A stretch of DNA of 64,000 nucleotides from Achromobacter deleyi (GTDB lineage: Bacteria; Pseudomonadota; Gammaproteobacteria; Burkholderiales; Burkholderiaceae_B): NCBI RefSeq assembly GCF_016127315.1, contig NZ_CP065997.1:3534001-3598000 (forward strand), read 5' to 3'. Position 1 is the first letter of the stretch. Each line of letters starts with the position of its first letter. Below, one piece after another: positions 32,499-41,328 of this stretch. The translations under genes were made by a program, and so were the position numbers. Under the pieces are notes generated by a model. That model made no database searches and had not been told where the DNA came from. It saw only the letters and a list, made by a program, of their open reading frames with translations.

Positions 32499-34991
32499 AT
32501 GACCGTTCGATCCACCCGCCTGCGTCGCGCGCTTGCGCATGCGCGCTTCCTGCCCGGCCGGCTGTCGCTGGCGCTGTGCCTGCTGCCGTTGGCGCCCGCC
32601 GTCGCGAGCGCGGCCGAATCCGCCATCGTGGTCAATTCGGCGCGCCAGCCGCTGCACGAAGCCCTGGTGGACATGGCACGCCAGATGTCGCTGGAACTGT
32701 TGTATGACCCCGCCCTGGTGGCGGACAAGATCGCGCCGCCGGTGGCGGGACGCTTGACGCCGCAGCAGGCCCTGGACCGGCTGCTGGCCGGCAGCGGGCT
32801 GGTCGCGGTGGTGGAAAATGGCAAGGCCGTGATCGAACGCGCGCCCGCCAATCTCGACGCGGCGACCCTGTCGGCCATCATCGTGACCGCGCGCCGCGCG
32901 GAAGACGGCACCACCGAAGGCACGGGTTCCTACACCAGCCGTGTCACCAGCACCGCGTCCAAGACCGACCTGGCGTTCCGCGAGGTGCCGCAGTCGGTGT
33001 CGGTGGTGACGCGCCAGCAGATCGATGACCAGCATCTCACCAATGTCAGCCAGGCCCTGGAGCATGCCGCCGGCATCACGGTGCGGCGCGCCAACTACAA
33101 CTCGTACGACTTCTATTCGCGTGGCTTCCAGATCACCAGCCTGCAGATCGATGGCGGCGCGCCGTTGGCCCTGGGGGCGTATACCTACGATGCCAGCCAG
33201 GACCTGGCCTTCTACGACCGGGTCGAAGTGATGCGCGGCGCCTCGGGCCTGCTGGGCGGCATGGGCGATCCCGGCGGCATCGTCAACCTGGTCCGCAAGC
33301 GGCCGCTGGCCGAATACCAGCTGACCGTTGAAGCCTCGGCCGGCAGCTGGGACAACTATCGCAGCATGATCGACGCGACCGGACCGCTGGGTTTCGACGG
33401 CCGCCTGCGGGGCCGGGCGGTGGCGGTCTACAGCGATAGCGATTCGTTCCTGAAGAACCGCCATTCGGACTCGCCCAAGTTCTATGGCGTGCTGGAGGCC
33501 GACCTGACGCGCGATACCTTGCTGACGGTGGGCGGCAGCTACGCCAAGCGCCACGAGCGCGGTTCCGGCGACGGCCTGCCGCGCTATGCCGACGGCCGCG
33601 ACCTGGGATTGTCGCGCTCCACGTCGTTGACGCAGCCATGGAGCTATGCGAACACCGAGACCACGCAGCTTTTCGCGCAACTGGAACAACGGTTTGCCGA
33701 ACGCTGGAAGCTCAAGCTCAATTACACGCACGAACGCAACAATACGCGTTCGACCACGGCCTTCGCGTACGGCGCGATCAACCCCGTGGACGGCTCGGGC
33801 GCGACCTGGGGCGGCGGCCGCTACGCCATGGAAAACACGCAGAACCTGTTCGATGCCAACCTCAGCGGCGGCTTCGATCTGTTCGGTCAGCGCCATGAGA
33901 TCCTGCTGGGCGCGGACTGGCAGCGCACCGAGGGCACGTGGGCCACGGGCAAGCCGTCGGACAACTGGATGGTGCCGGTCAATGTCTTTGACCGCAACGC
34001 CTGGAATCCCGACATGGACGTGCCGCTGACCACGCGCTACGACCCGTGGGGTCAGGAGCAGAAGGGCCTGTATGGCGTGCTGCGACTGAACCCGACGTCG
34101 CGCCTGCACCTGATTGCAGGCGCCCGTGTCAGCCGCTACAAGTTCTTCCAGACCGTCTCGATGCGCCAGGGCGAGGGGGCGCCATGGGCCGTGAGCTCGC
34201 GCACCGACTACGAGGAGTCGACCAAGACCACGCCCTACGGCGGCATCATCTACGACCTGGACGACACCTGGTCGGCCTATGTCAGCTATTCCACCATCCA
34301 CAAGCCGCAAGGCCTGTTGAAGGCGGGTCCGGCCCCGGGCACCTCGTTGCCCGCGATCAAGGGTCGCAGCTACGAGGCGGGGCTGAAGGGCGAGCTGATG
34401 GACGGCCGTCTGAACGCCACTTTCAGCCTGTTCAACGTCGAGCGCAAGGGCACCGGGGTGCTGGATCGCCGTTATCCCGAATCCTATGACGTGTGGGCCG
34501 GCAGCTGCTGCTACCAGGCGCAGGGCAAGGTGGTGAGCCGCGGCTTCGATATGGAAATCGGCGGCGAAGTGACGCCGGGCTGGGAACTGGCGGTGGGCTA
34601 TACCTTCAACAATACGCGCGACAAGAGCAGCGACGTGGTATTCAGCTCGATTACGCCGCGCCACCTGTTCAAGCTGTCGACGGCATACACGCTGCCGGAT
34701 GCGCTGTCGCGCTGGCGCGTGGGCGGCAACGTCATCATGCAGAGCGCCACCTTCGTGTCGGGCTCGATCTATTCGGCCGACGGCAAGGAGAGCCCGTACA
34801 AGTTCACGCAGCCCGGCCATGCGGTGGTGGGATTGATGGCGCAGTATCGCTTCGATCCGAGCTGGACCGTCACGCTCAATGCCAACAACCTCTTCGACAA
34901 GGTCTATTACGAGCGGGTGGGCGGGGCCGACGGCGGCAATTGGTATGGCGCTCCACGCAACTGGATGCTGACGCTGCGGGGAACCTACTGA
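32499..34991 (+). CDS. TonB-dependent siderophore receptor with N-terminal signalling domain
   Basis: 830 residues. Signal peptide to about residue 39 (ending SAAE). STN signalling domain follows (about 45-120: FecA-type LHEALVDMARQMSLELLYDP, LTPQQALDRLLAGSGL). A TonB-box-like LSAIIVTARR, the plug (VPQSVSVVTRQQIDDQ, VEVMRGASGLLGGMGDPGG) and a 22-strand barrel ending in the terminal aromatic LRGTY (hidden within ...RNWMLTLRGTY) are present. The STN domain means it signals through the nearby FecR/FecI pair. It imports an iron-siderophore across the outer membrane; the ligand is unknown. Confidence 0.95.
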   Translation: MTVRSTRLRRALAHARFLPGRLSLALCLLPLAPAVASAAESAIVVNSARQPLHEALVDMARQMSLELLYDPALVADKIAPPVAGRLTPQQALDRLLAGSGLVAVVENGKAVIERAPANLDAATLSAIIVTARRAEDGTTEGTGSYTSRVTSTASKTDLAFREVPQSVSVVTRQQIDDQHLTNVSQALEHAAGITVRRANYNSYDFYSRGFQITSLQIDGGAPLALGAYTYDASQDLAFYDRVEVMRGASGLLGGMGDPGGIVNLVRKRPLAEYQLTVEASAGSWDNYRSMIDATGPLGFDGRLRGRAVAVYSDSDSFLKNRHSDSPKFYGVLEADLTRDTLLTVGGSYAKRHERGSGDGLPRYADGRDLGLSRSTSLTQPWSYANTETTQLFAQLEQRFAERWKLKLNYTHERNNTRSTTAFAYGAINPVDGSGATWGGGRYAMENTQNLFDANLSGGFDLFGQRHEILLGADWQRTEGTWATGKPSDNWMVPVNVFDRNAWNPDMDVPLTTRYDPWGQEQKGLYGVLRLNPTSRLHLIAGARVSRYKFFQTVSMRQGEGAPWAVSSRTDYEESTKTTPYGGIIYDLDDTWSAYVSYSTIHKPQGLLKAGPAPGTSLPAIKGRSYEAGLKGELMDGRLNATFSLFNVERKGTGVLDRRYPESYDVWAGSCCYQAQGKVVSRGFDMEIGGEVTPGWELAVGYTFNNTRDKSSDVVFSSITPRHLFKLSTAYTLPDALSRWRVGGNVIMQSATFVSGSIYSADGKESPYKFTQPGHAVVGLMAQYRFDPSWTVTLNANNLFDKVYYERVGGADGGNWYGAPRNWMLTLRGTY

Positions 34992-35013
34992 CCGGCGGCG
35001 GCCGCGCCGCGCG

Positions 35014-35289
35014 TCAACAGCCGACGGGGTCGACGATCACCAGCACCCCGTGGCTGCCCGCGGCGACGGCATGCGGCACGCCCGCGGGCGCTAGGTACAT
35101 CTCGCCCGCCGCCTCCGCGATTTCCTCGCCCAGCACCGACAGGCGCAGCGCGCCGCTGATGACGATCAGGGCTTCGTTGTAGCCGTGCGTTTCGGCCGGG
35201 GAGGATTGGCCGTCCATCTTCAGGACCTTGATATTGCAGTCGCCGGCCTCGGAGTGGGAAAAGGGCGTAGCGCCTTGACGTCACGTCAT
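35014..35289 (-). pseudogene. Cupin-domain protein, start codon followed by an in-frame stop
   Basis: The coupled start ATG at 35289 overlaps the upstream gene's stop (ATGA) but the third codon is TGA. After it the same frame continues RQGATPFSHSEAGDCNIKVL, good cupin sequence, then MDGQSSPAETHGYNEALIVI and on to a cupin end (APAGVPHAVAAGSHGVLVIVD shown in part). Translation could only begin again at the ATG at 35217, giving 67 residues that lack the first strand. A small single-domain cupin of about 90 residues was probably intended. It seems to be a gene with a nonsense change at codon 3; a sequencing error is the alternative. Confidence 0.6.
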
Positions 35290-35686
35290 GCGTACAGGAG
35301 CTTATAGCGCGACCGGACGAATCCGAACGGGTAGGCCTGGGTGACGATGTGCCGCAACGCCACATCGGCGTCGAGGTCGCCGAACAGCCGGCGACCGCGG
35401 CCGATCAGGACCGGGATGGTGGTGACGGTGATCTCTTCCAGCAGCCGCGCCTCAGCACGTAGACGGGCAGGTCGCCGTAGGGCCATTCCGGGAAGGACGC
35501 GACCTTTTCAAAGGTCGAGCGGCCCATGACCAGCGCGTCGATGGTGCGCATGTAGGCGGCGTAGCCGCAGTCCTCGCCGGCCGTGACGGACTGGTTGGCG
35601 GCGTCGAGCCAGTCGAGGCCGCCATCCTGGCGAGCGATGTAGCCGTCCAGGCTGGTGGCGATGAATGAGGTGCAAGCGGGTTTCAT
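35286..35686 (-). pseudogene. RibD/dihydrofolate reductase-like protein with internal deletion
   Basis: Two frames carry one protein. Frame one: MKPACTSFIATSLDGYIARQ... GLDWLDAANQ... MRTIDALVMGRSTFEKVASF... GDLPVYVL (about 78 residues). It then breaks near 35453 and the continuation is in another frame: LLEEITVTTIPVLIGRGRRLFG... FGFVRSRYKLLYA (about 55 residues). About 40 residues of the middle, including the usual conserved glycine stretch before the LLxxGLIDEI helix, are missing. The family holds RibD C-terminal-like NADPH reductases. The product should be inactive. Confidence 0.7.
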
Positions 35687-36152
35687 TGGGCTCGGAAATC
35701 GGCGGCGCGGCGGGCCCATGAACGGCCGCGGGCAACAGGCGGGCGACCGGCCGGGGCCGGCGATGGCCTGGGTTCAGCGGGTAGGGAGGGACGACAGGGC
35801 TGGCCGGGAGGAAACCTGGCCGGAAACGATCGAAAGGGCGGGTCGCGCAATGCCGCGGCCAAGTGCCAACGGCGGGGAAGGCCCGAGGAATGGCGCGGGA
35901 ACGGCCTGCCTGGCGCGTGGCCGGGCAGCGGCGATGGCCGGCGGGAGAGGCGCGGCCTCAGGCTTCCTGGCCGTAGCCGAAGGGCCAGCGGCGGCGGGTG
36001 GGTTCGGGCTTGGCGGTGTCTTCTTGCATGTTTTTCTCCGTAGGGTGCATTCGGGGGGATTCTATTTCCCCAGATGTAACAGCATTGCAAGGGATGGTTA
36101 GCACTCGCTTGGGGCGGGCCCAGGGGGGCGAGGCGCTTTCTCGGAACGGGCC
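35687..36152. other. Gene-poor stretch with one micro-ORF
   Basis: About 465 bases with no ordinary gene. Only a 23-codon minus-strand ORF (35958-36029) with a GGAG site stands out. The rest is GC-rich with no clear operator; a stretch TTTTTCTCCG immediately precedes the micro-ORF start. Confidence 0.4.
35958..36029 (-). CDS. Possible 23-residue micro-protein
   Basis: MQEDTAKPEPTRRRWPFGYG then QEA. A GGAG ribosome-binding site lies eight bases upstream. The basic-aromatic RRRWPFGYG core is unusual. No family is recognised; it could be a leader peptide or a small regulatory protein, or chance. Confidence 0.35.
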   Translation of the reverse strand: MQEDTAKPEPTRRRWPFGYGQEA

Positions 36153-36416
36153 CTAGTCGGCCGCGAACAGCGTGACCTGGCGCTCGAGCGCGTAGGTGGC
36201 GCGGTAGCTGGCGGGCGTGGCGCCGCGGTCGATCAGCAGCAGGCCTTCGCGCTCGGCGGCGGCCAGCACTTCGCGCAGCTTCTGACCGCCTTCAAGGCCG
36301 GTGGCTTCGCACAGGCGGTCCAGGGCCAGGTAGTCGCCGTTCTTGACGCCGGAGAGGCGCGGGAAGGCGCTGAGCCAGATGCTGCGGCTGGGCGGGGAAT
36401 TGATCAGACTGGTCAT
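36153..36416 (-). CDS. Small predicted winged-helix protein under a LexA box
   Basis: 87 residues, start MTSLINSPPSRSIWLSAFPR. The C-terminal 60 residues read like a small winged helix: YLALDRLCEATGLEGGQKLR (helix-turn-helix), EVLAAAEREGLLLIDRG, then a beta hairpin PASYRATYALERQVTLF. No known SOS gene resembles it. A perfect LexA box lies 29 bases upstream of the start, so induction by DNA damage is expected. It is a single-gene unit: the next gene upstream is a LysR regulator, also on the minus strand, ending 110 bases away. Confidence 0.6.
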   Translation of the reverse strand: MTSLINSPPSRSIWLSAFPRLSGVKNGDYLALDRLCEATGLEGGQKLREVLAAAEREGLLLIDRGATPASYRATYALERQVTLFAAD

Positions 36417-36443
36417 GGGTCGGGGTTCCCTTGCGGTCGGATA

Positions 36444-36461
36444 ACTGTATGGATGAACAGT
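36444..36461. promoter_or_regulatory. LexA (SOS) box upstream of the 87-residue protein
   Basis: ACTGTATGGATGAACAGT contains CTGT-N8-ACAG exactly, with the flanking A/T that strengthens LexA sites. It is centred about 37 bases before the start codon. It resembles the other box in this window (CTGTATGGAT...ACAG). Confidence 0.75.
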
Positions 36462-36526
36462 ATATCCGAACGTCGGACCAAGTCCCGGTGGGGATGTCGC
36501 ACCGCTGTCGGCGCGGGCGGCGAGCG

Positions 36527-37426
36527 CTAGCCGGCCGCGCCGGTATGGGCCAGCAGGCAGGCCACCAGCGCGTCGAAGACCGCCTTGCACCGGGGGCTGG
36601 CGCGCAGGTCTTCGTGCATGGTGATCCACGTTTCCAGCTGGAACGCGGCCTGCTCCGGTAGCACGCGCACCAGCTGTTTGTCGCGGCGCGCCAGCGCCAC
36701 CTGGCAGACGCCGATGCCGGCGCCGGCGCGGATCAGGGCCAGTTGGGCCAGGTCGCTGTCGGCGCGCAGGGCGAAGCGGTCGCGGCTCCAGGGGATCGGA
36801 AAGCGCTTGCTGGCGCCGCGCAGGAAGGGCGTCTCGGTGTCGTAGCCGATCAGGGCGTGGCTGGCCAGGTCGGCCAGCGTGGCGGGCGTGCCGTGGCGGC
36901 GCAGGTAGTCCTTGCGGGCGTAAAGGCCGATCTCGACATGGCCGACCGGGCGCGCGATCAGCTGTTCCTGTTTCGGCGGCGCCATGCGCACGGCGATGTC
37001 GGCCTCGCGCAGCAGCAGGTTCTGCACGCGGTTGGTGGGCGCCAGTTCGATGGTCAGGCGCGGGTGTTCCTGGCGCAGGCGCGCCAGCACCGGGGGCAGC
37101 ACTTCGATGCCGATGACTTCGCTGGCCGAGATCCGCACGGTGCCTGCCACGCCCGGGCCCTGCGCGGCGGCCGCGCGTTCCAGGGCCGCGGCGTGGCTGT
37201 GCATGGCCTCGGCGTAGCCGCGCAGCGACTGGGCGGCGTCGGTGGCCAGCAGGCCGGTCTGCGAGCGGGTGAACAGCACCTGGCCAAGGGCGCGTTCGAG
37301 CGCCGCGATGTGGCGGCCGACCGTGGGCTGGGTGATGTCGAGCGTGCGCGCGGCGCCGGACAGCGAGCCCTCGGCGAGCACGGCGAGAAAGCTGCGGTAG
37401 AGTTCCCAGCCGATCGGTTTGGTCAT
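36527..37426 (-). CDS. LysR-family transcriptional regulator
   Basis: 299 residues. N-terminal winged helix (YRSFLAVLAEGSLSGAARTL, ITQPTVGRHIAALERALGQ) and a periplasmic-binding-protein-like effector domain (VIGIEVLPPVLARLRQEHPR, DIAVRMAPP). It is divergent from an NmrA-like reductase gene with an 86-base spacer, the usual layout in which LysR controls the divergent gene and itself. Confidence 0.92.
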   Translation of the reverse strand: MTKPIGWELYRSFLAVLAEGSLSGAARTLDITQPTVGRHIAALERALGQVLFTRSQTGLLATDAAQSLRGYAEAMHSHAAALERAAAAQGPGVAGTVRISASEVIGIEVLPPVLARLRQEHPRLTIELAPTNRVQNLLLREADIAVRMAPPKQEQLIARPVGHVEIGLYARKDYLRRHGTPATLADLASHALIGYDTETPFLRGASKRFPIPWSRDRFALRADSDLAQLALIRAGAGIGVCQVALARRDKQLVRVLPEQAAFQLETWITMHEDLRASPRCKAVFDALVACLLAHTGAAG

Positions 37427-37512
37427 GCATAAATGTATAGCTGCGAGGCTGGGTTCGGTAATTTATTTTGTATGGCCGCCGCGCCAGAATGGTCGCCATG
37501 GACTCATAGGAG

Positions 37513-38529
37513 ATGACCATGACGACGATCGAATCGGGCCGGCCCGGCACCGCGCTGGTGCTGGGCGCCACCGGCGGGGTGGGCGGCGAGGCGGCGCGCC
37601 AGTTGCGCGACGCCGGCTGGGGCATCCGCGCCCTGGCGCGCGGGCTGGCGACGGAAACGGCGCAGCGCGACGGCATGACGTGGCTGCGCGGCGATGCCAT
37701 GAACCGCCAGGACGTGGCGCGGGCGGCGCTGGGGTGCGAGGTGATCGTGCATGCGGTCAATCCGCCCGGCTACCGCCGCTGGGGCGAGCTGGTGCTGCCG
37801 ATGATCGACAACACCATCGCGGTGGCGAGCGCCCAGGGCGCGACGATCGTGCTGCCGGGCACGATCTACAACTACGGGCCGGACGCGTTTCCCCTGCTGC
37901 GCGAGACCTCGCCGCAGCATCCGCCGACGCGCAAGGGCGCGATCCGGGTGGAGCTCGAACGCCGCCTGCAGGTGGCCAGCGCGCACGGCGCGCGCGCCCT
38001 GGTGCTGCGGGCCGGCGATTTCTTCGGTCCGCGGGCCGGCAACAACTGGTTCTCGCAAGGGCTGGTCAAGCCGGGGCGGCCGTTGCAGCGGGTAAGCGTG
38101 CCGGGCGCGCCCGGCGTGGGGCATCAATGGAGCTACCTGCCGGACGTGGGCCGGGCGCTGGTCGAACTGCTGGGGCGGCGCGAGGCGCTGGCGCCGTTCG
38201 CGGCGTTTCACATGGCGGGGCATTGGGATCCGGACGGCACGCGGATGGCCGAGGCGATCGTGCGGGTGGCGCGCCGCCACGGGGCCGAGCCGCGGGTGGG
38301 CGCGTTTCCGTGGGGGCTGCTGCGGCTGGCGGCGCCGTTCTCGGAGACGCTGCGCGAAATGATGGAGATGCGCTACCTGTGGCGCCAGCCGCTGCGCATG
38401 GACAACACGCGCCTGATCGATGTGCTGGGCGCCGAGCCGCACACGCCGCTGGACGAGGCGGTGGCGGCGACGCTGCGCGGGCTGGGGTGCCTGCCGCAAG
38501 CGCTGCCGGCGACGCCCGCCACGGCCTGA
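37513..38529 (+). CDS. NmrA/epimerase-type NAD(P)-binding protein
   Basis: 338 residues. N-terminal Rossmann motif LVLGATGGVGGEAARQL (about 16-32), NPPGYRRWGELVLPM, and an extended-SDR-like active segment IYNYGPDAFPLLRE where a Tyr takes the catalytic place. C-terminal RYLWRQPLRMDNTRL (in MRYLW...) is similar to NAD-dependent epimerase/dehydratase proteins. Substrate unknown. Start ATG after AGGAGATG; probably regulated by the divergent LysR protein. Confidence 0.85.
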   Translation: MTMTTIESGRPGTALVLGATGGVGGEAARQLRDAGWGIRALARGLATETAQRDGMTWLRGDAMNRQDVARAALGCEVIVHAVNPPGYRRWGELVLPMIDNTIAVASAQGATIVLPGTIYNYGPDAFPLLRETSPQHPPTRKGAIRVELERRLQVASAHGARALVLRAGDFFGPRAGNNWFSQGLVKPGRPLQRVSVPGAPGVGHQWSYLPDVGRALVELLGRREALAPFAAFHMAGHWDPDGTRMAEAIVRVARRHGAEPRVGAFPWGLLRLAAPFSETLREMMEMRYLWRQPLRMDNTRLIDVLGAEPHTPLDEAVAATLRGLGCLPQALPATPATA

Positions 38530-38620
38530 CGCGGGTCGCGGCGCGCGCGGCTTGCTGGCGCCGGACCGCGCCATGCACAATGGCGCCACGCGGCCGTTCG
38601 CAGCGCCGCGGGAGCGCCTG

Positions 38621-39526
38621 ATGCCTGATTTGCCTTTTCCCGCCACGCTGGATGCCAGCGAACGCGTGACCATTGCCCACGGTTCCCACCGCGCCGAGTT
38701 CGCGCCGGGCGGGGGCGGGCGCCTGACCCGGCTGTCGACGGGCGAGCATGACTGGATCGTGCCGCTGGCCGAGACGGATTGGCCGCCGGCGCAATGGCCG
38801 CGCGCCGGGTCGTATCCGCTGACGCCGTACTCGAACCGGGTGCGCGATGGCGTGTTCACCTTCGAAGGCGAGCGCCACGCGCTGCAATCGCTGCCGGGGC
38901 GGCCGCAGGCGATCCATGGCGGCGGCCTGTATCAGCCCTGGCAGGTGCGCCACCTGGCCGATGACGCGGTCGACCTGGTGCTGCAACAGCCGGCCGGCGT
39001 GCTGGGCTGGCCGTGGCCGTATGAGTGCGTGCAGCGCTACCGGCTGGATTCGCGTGGCCTGTCGCTGACGCTGTTGATGATCAACCAGGGCGATGCGCCG
39101 ATGCCGTTCGGCTGCGGCATCCATCCGTATTTCACCGCCGAGCGGGTGGCGCTGCATGCGCGCCGCGCGTGGCCGACGGACGCGGACGGCCTGCCCGGCG
39201 CCAGCCAGACGACGCACGTGCGCGAGCTGGGCCAGTCGGCCGAGGGCTGCGATACCTATCTGTCGCAGTGGGGCGGGCGCGCCACGCTGCACTGGCCGGA
39301 CGGGCACGAACTGGCGTTGCACGCCGACGCGGCGTTCGCGCACCTGGTGGTCTACACCGCGCCGGGCTCGGATTTCCTGTGCGTGGAGCCGGTGACCAAC
39401 GTGGCCGATGCCTTCAACCTGGCGGCGGCGGGCGAGACCCGCACCGGCCTGCAAGTGCTGGCGCCGGGCGAGCGCTTCAGCGCGACGATGCTGCTGGGGC
39501 TGCGGCCGCCGCGCGGCGCGCGTTGA
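38621..39526 (+). CDS. Aldose 1-epimerase (mutarotase) family protein
   Basis: 301 residues, start MPDLPFPATLDASERVTIAH; an ATG at 38573 is possible but weaker. Mutarotase landmarks: GGGGRLTRLST, YPLTPYSNRVRDGVFTFEG (in part), AIHGGGLYQPWQV with a catalytic His, GCGIHPYFT with the second His, and the base Glu in LCVEPVTNVADAFN. It interconverts alpha and beta anomers of hexoses; the exact sugar is unknown. Cytoplasmic. Confidence 0.9.
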   Translation: MPDLPFPATLDASERVTIAHGSHRAEFAPGGGGRLTRLSTGEHDWIVPLAETDWPPAQWPRAGSYPLTPYSNRVRDGVFTFEGERHALQSLPGRPQAIHGGGLYQPWQVRHLADDAVDLVLQQPAGVLGWPWPYECVQRYRLDSRGLSLTLLMINQGDAPMPFGCGIHPYFTAERVALHARRAWPTDADGLPGASQTTHVRELGQSAEGCDTYLSQWGGRATLHWPDGHELALHADAAFAHLVVYTAPGSDFLCVEPVTNVADAFNLAAAGETRTGLQVLAPGERFSATMLLGLRPPRGAR

Positions 39527-39602
39527 GGCCGGCGGCGATGCCGCTGGCAACGGCCGGACGCTCCGGCGATAATCCGGCAAAACCCAATCCAGGAGTCGTT
39601 AC

Positions 39603-39959
39603 GTGAAAAAGCTCAGCACCGAACAATTGCAGGCGGCGGCCGAGACGCTGCGCCGGGTGCAGGCGAGGCTGGCCCGTTCGGGCAGCCTGCCGCTGGAGCC
39701 GACGATCTATGCCAGCGCCAAGGGCTTTCGCCGCACCGTGCCCGACTACGTCTGGTCGTGGCTGTCGGGCCTGCTGGCGCCGCATAAGAGCCTGTCGGCC
39801 TGGATGGACGCGCACCAGCCGGGCTGGCGCGACGGCAAGACGCCGGCCGCGGCGGTGTATGCCCGCACCGAGAACGGCTGGTTCGAGTGGCTGATCAGCC
39901 AACTGGAAACCGAGATCAACGATCCCCACGCCCGCGCCCGGCGCGACGGGCACGCCTGA
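39603..39959 (+). CDS. Hypothetical protein
   Basis: 118 residues, start ATG eight bases after AGGAG. Soluble, with a helical first third (STEQLQAAAETLRRVQARLA) and a Trp-rich middle (DYVWSWLSGLLAPHKSLSAW, WFEWLISQL). No family recognised and the neighbours give no clue. Confidence 0.65.
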   Translation: MKKLSTEQLQAAAETLRRVQARLARSGSLPLEPTIYASAKGFRRTVPDYVWSWLSGLLAPHKSLSAWMDAHQPGWRDGKTPAAAVYARTENGWFEWLISQLETEINDPHARARRDGHA

Positions 39960-40089
39960 CCGGGGAAACGCGAAAAGGAACGCGGCGCGATTGCGGACGG
40001 CCATGTCCGTACTCTCGCGCCCGCCGGCCTCTTTTTCGCGGCGCCGCGCCGGGCCATAGTGTTGCCTGTTTTTCACCGCAGGAGCCGAC

Positions 40090-40443
40090 ATGGCCTTTCC
40101 CGTTTCAGCCAGCTTCAAGCCCGCGCCGGATGGCACGGTATTCATCGTCAATGTGATCCATGCCCACCCGGGCCGGCAGGAGGACGCCTTCCTGGCGATC
40201 CAGGACGTGGTGCATTACGTCGCGCGCACCAAGCCGGGCTTCCTGTGGAGCAACCTGGCCAAGAGCACGGACGGTAAGACCGTGGTGAACATCGAGGCGA
40301 TCTCGGGCGCGGGCAAGGTCGACGAATTCTTTTCCGATCCGGTGTTCCTGGAGAAATTCCGCAAGCTCGATGCGGTATCGACCAGCGAATTCCACACCTA
40401 CCAGGTCGATGATCTGGTGTTGCCCGGGCTGCCGGCGGCCTGA
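40090..40443 (+). CDS. Antibiotic biosynthesis monooxygenase-like (ABM) domain protein
   Basis: 117 residues. ABM fold: VFIVNVIHAHPGRQEDAFLA, a middle helix, FLWSNLAKSTDGKTVVNIEA and DEFFSDPVFLEKF. Small dimeric ferredoxin-like fold; such proteins include heme-degrading and quinone monooxygenases but many have no known substrate. Cofactor residues cannot be assigned. Preceded by CAGGAG. Confidence 0.75.
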   Translation: MAFPVSASFKPAPDGTVFIVNVIHAHPGRQEDAFLAIQDVVHYVARTKPGFLWSNLAKSTDGKTVVNIEAISGAGKVDEFFSDPVFLEKFRKLDAVSTSEFHTYQVDDLVLPGLPAA

Positions 40444-40485
40444 GCCGGCCGGCGCGCGGCGGCGTTGCCGCGGGGAATGCCATGC

Positions 40486-40752
40486 CTACTTGACGAGGAT
40501 GGCGCGGCCTTCGACGAACTGAGCCGTGGTGCTGTTGCTGGAGATCGATTCCTGGGCGGTGAGGCCGGCCGAACTCTCGGCCTTGACCAGGCCGACCACT
40601 TCATACGGCGCATGCGGCGGGTCGGAATAGAACCTGACCGCCGACGCCAGCGAGGGCGCATGGCGGTTGCCGGTGGGAATGGCGGTGCCGTCGGCGCACC
40701 CGGCGCACAGGGCCGCCATCGACATGAGCATGGCTGCTCTGGCTACTTTCAT
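40486..40752 (-). CDS. Small lipoprotein
   Basis: 88 residues, signal MKVARAAMLMSMAALCAGC with lipobox LCAGC (Cys19). The mature protein contains VRFYSDPPHAPYEVVGLVKA and QESISSNSTTAQFVEGRAIL, a short conserved-looking domain seen in small outer-membrane lipoproteins. Function unknown. A better start than the 40839 ATG because it begins the signal peptide. Confidence 0.75.
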   Translation of the reverse strand: MKVARAAMLMSMAALCAGCADGTAIPTGNRHAPSLASAVRFYSDPPHAPYEVVGLVKAESSAGLTAQESISSNSTTAQFVEGRAILVK

Positions 40753-40905
40753 GGATCGATCTCCTGGAGGCGTCGCGGGCCGTCGGCCGGCCGGACACGT
40801 TCCATTCTGGCGCCGGCCGCGCGCCAGGCTTTGCGCCATTTGATCGAGCTGTGTGAAGAAACGTAGAGCGGCGCCGACAGGATGTAACGGCGGCGCGGGG
40901 AAGGG

Positions 40906-41211
40906 TCAGGCGCGGGCCCGGGCGCGCGCGAGGGCGGCGCGCACGTGCCGCGCCACCAGCACCAGCAGTTCCTGCACCGCGGCCACCAGCAAGGCGGCCA
41001 GGATCGAGCCGAGCACCAGCGCGTCCCACAGGCGTGGCGGGCCGACCCGGAACTGGATGGTGTCGAACACCAGCCCGGCGGTAATGCCGGCGACGATGGC
41101 GGCCTTCCAGCCTTGCAGCGGCACCAGCCGCAGCATCAGCAGGGCGACCGCCACCATGCCCCAGAGCATCGGTTCCAGCGCTTGTTCGAACAGGTGAGAA
41201 ATCAGAGCCAA
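40906..41211 (-). CDS. Small inner-membrane protein
   Basis: 101 residues with three likely membrane helices (LEPMLWGMVAVALLMLRLV, AAIVAGITAGLVFDTIQF, LWDALVLGSILAALLVAAVQ) and a basic C terminus (RHVRAALARARARA), so the C terminus is probably cytoplasmic. Possibly holin-like in size but no lysis genes are nearby. No family recognised. Confidence 0.6.
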   Translation of the reverse strand: MALISHLFEQALEPMLWGMVAVALLMLRLVPLQGWKAAIVAGITAGLVFDTIQFRVGPPRLWDALVLGSILAALLVAAVQELLVLVARHVRAALARARARA

Positions 41212-41328
41212 CTCCCGAAAGCGCGGCGGCGGGCTGGCAGCCCGCGGCGCGCAGTCGAGTTTGTACCTCTTTCTTCGCTGTAATGCGAGACGCCCGTCCC
41301 GATTTTTTCGGGGGACGGGGAGGGCGCC

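Noticed and set aside
31632..34820. A 1,062-codon minus-strand open frame antisense to the TonB receptor
   Set aside because: Only its last 208 codons (31632-32258) look like protein; the rest mirrors the receptor and is Arg/Ala/Gln-rich GC shadow.
41291..41325. Hairpin with CCCGATTTTTTCGGG as a terminator for the MDR gene
   Set aside because: The Ts are in the loop rather than after the stem, and no U run follows on either strand.
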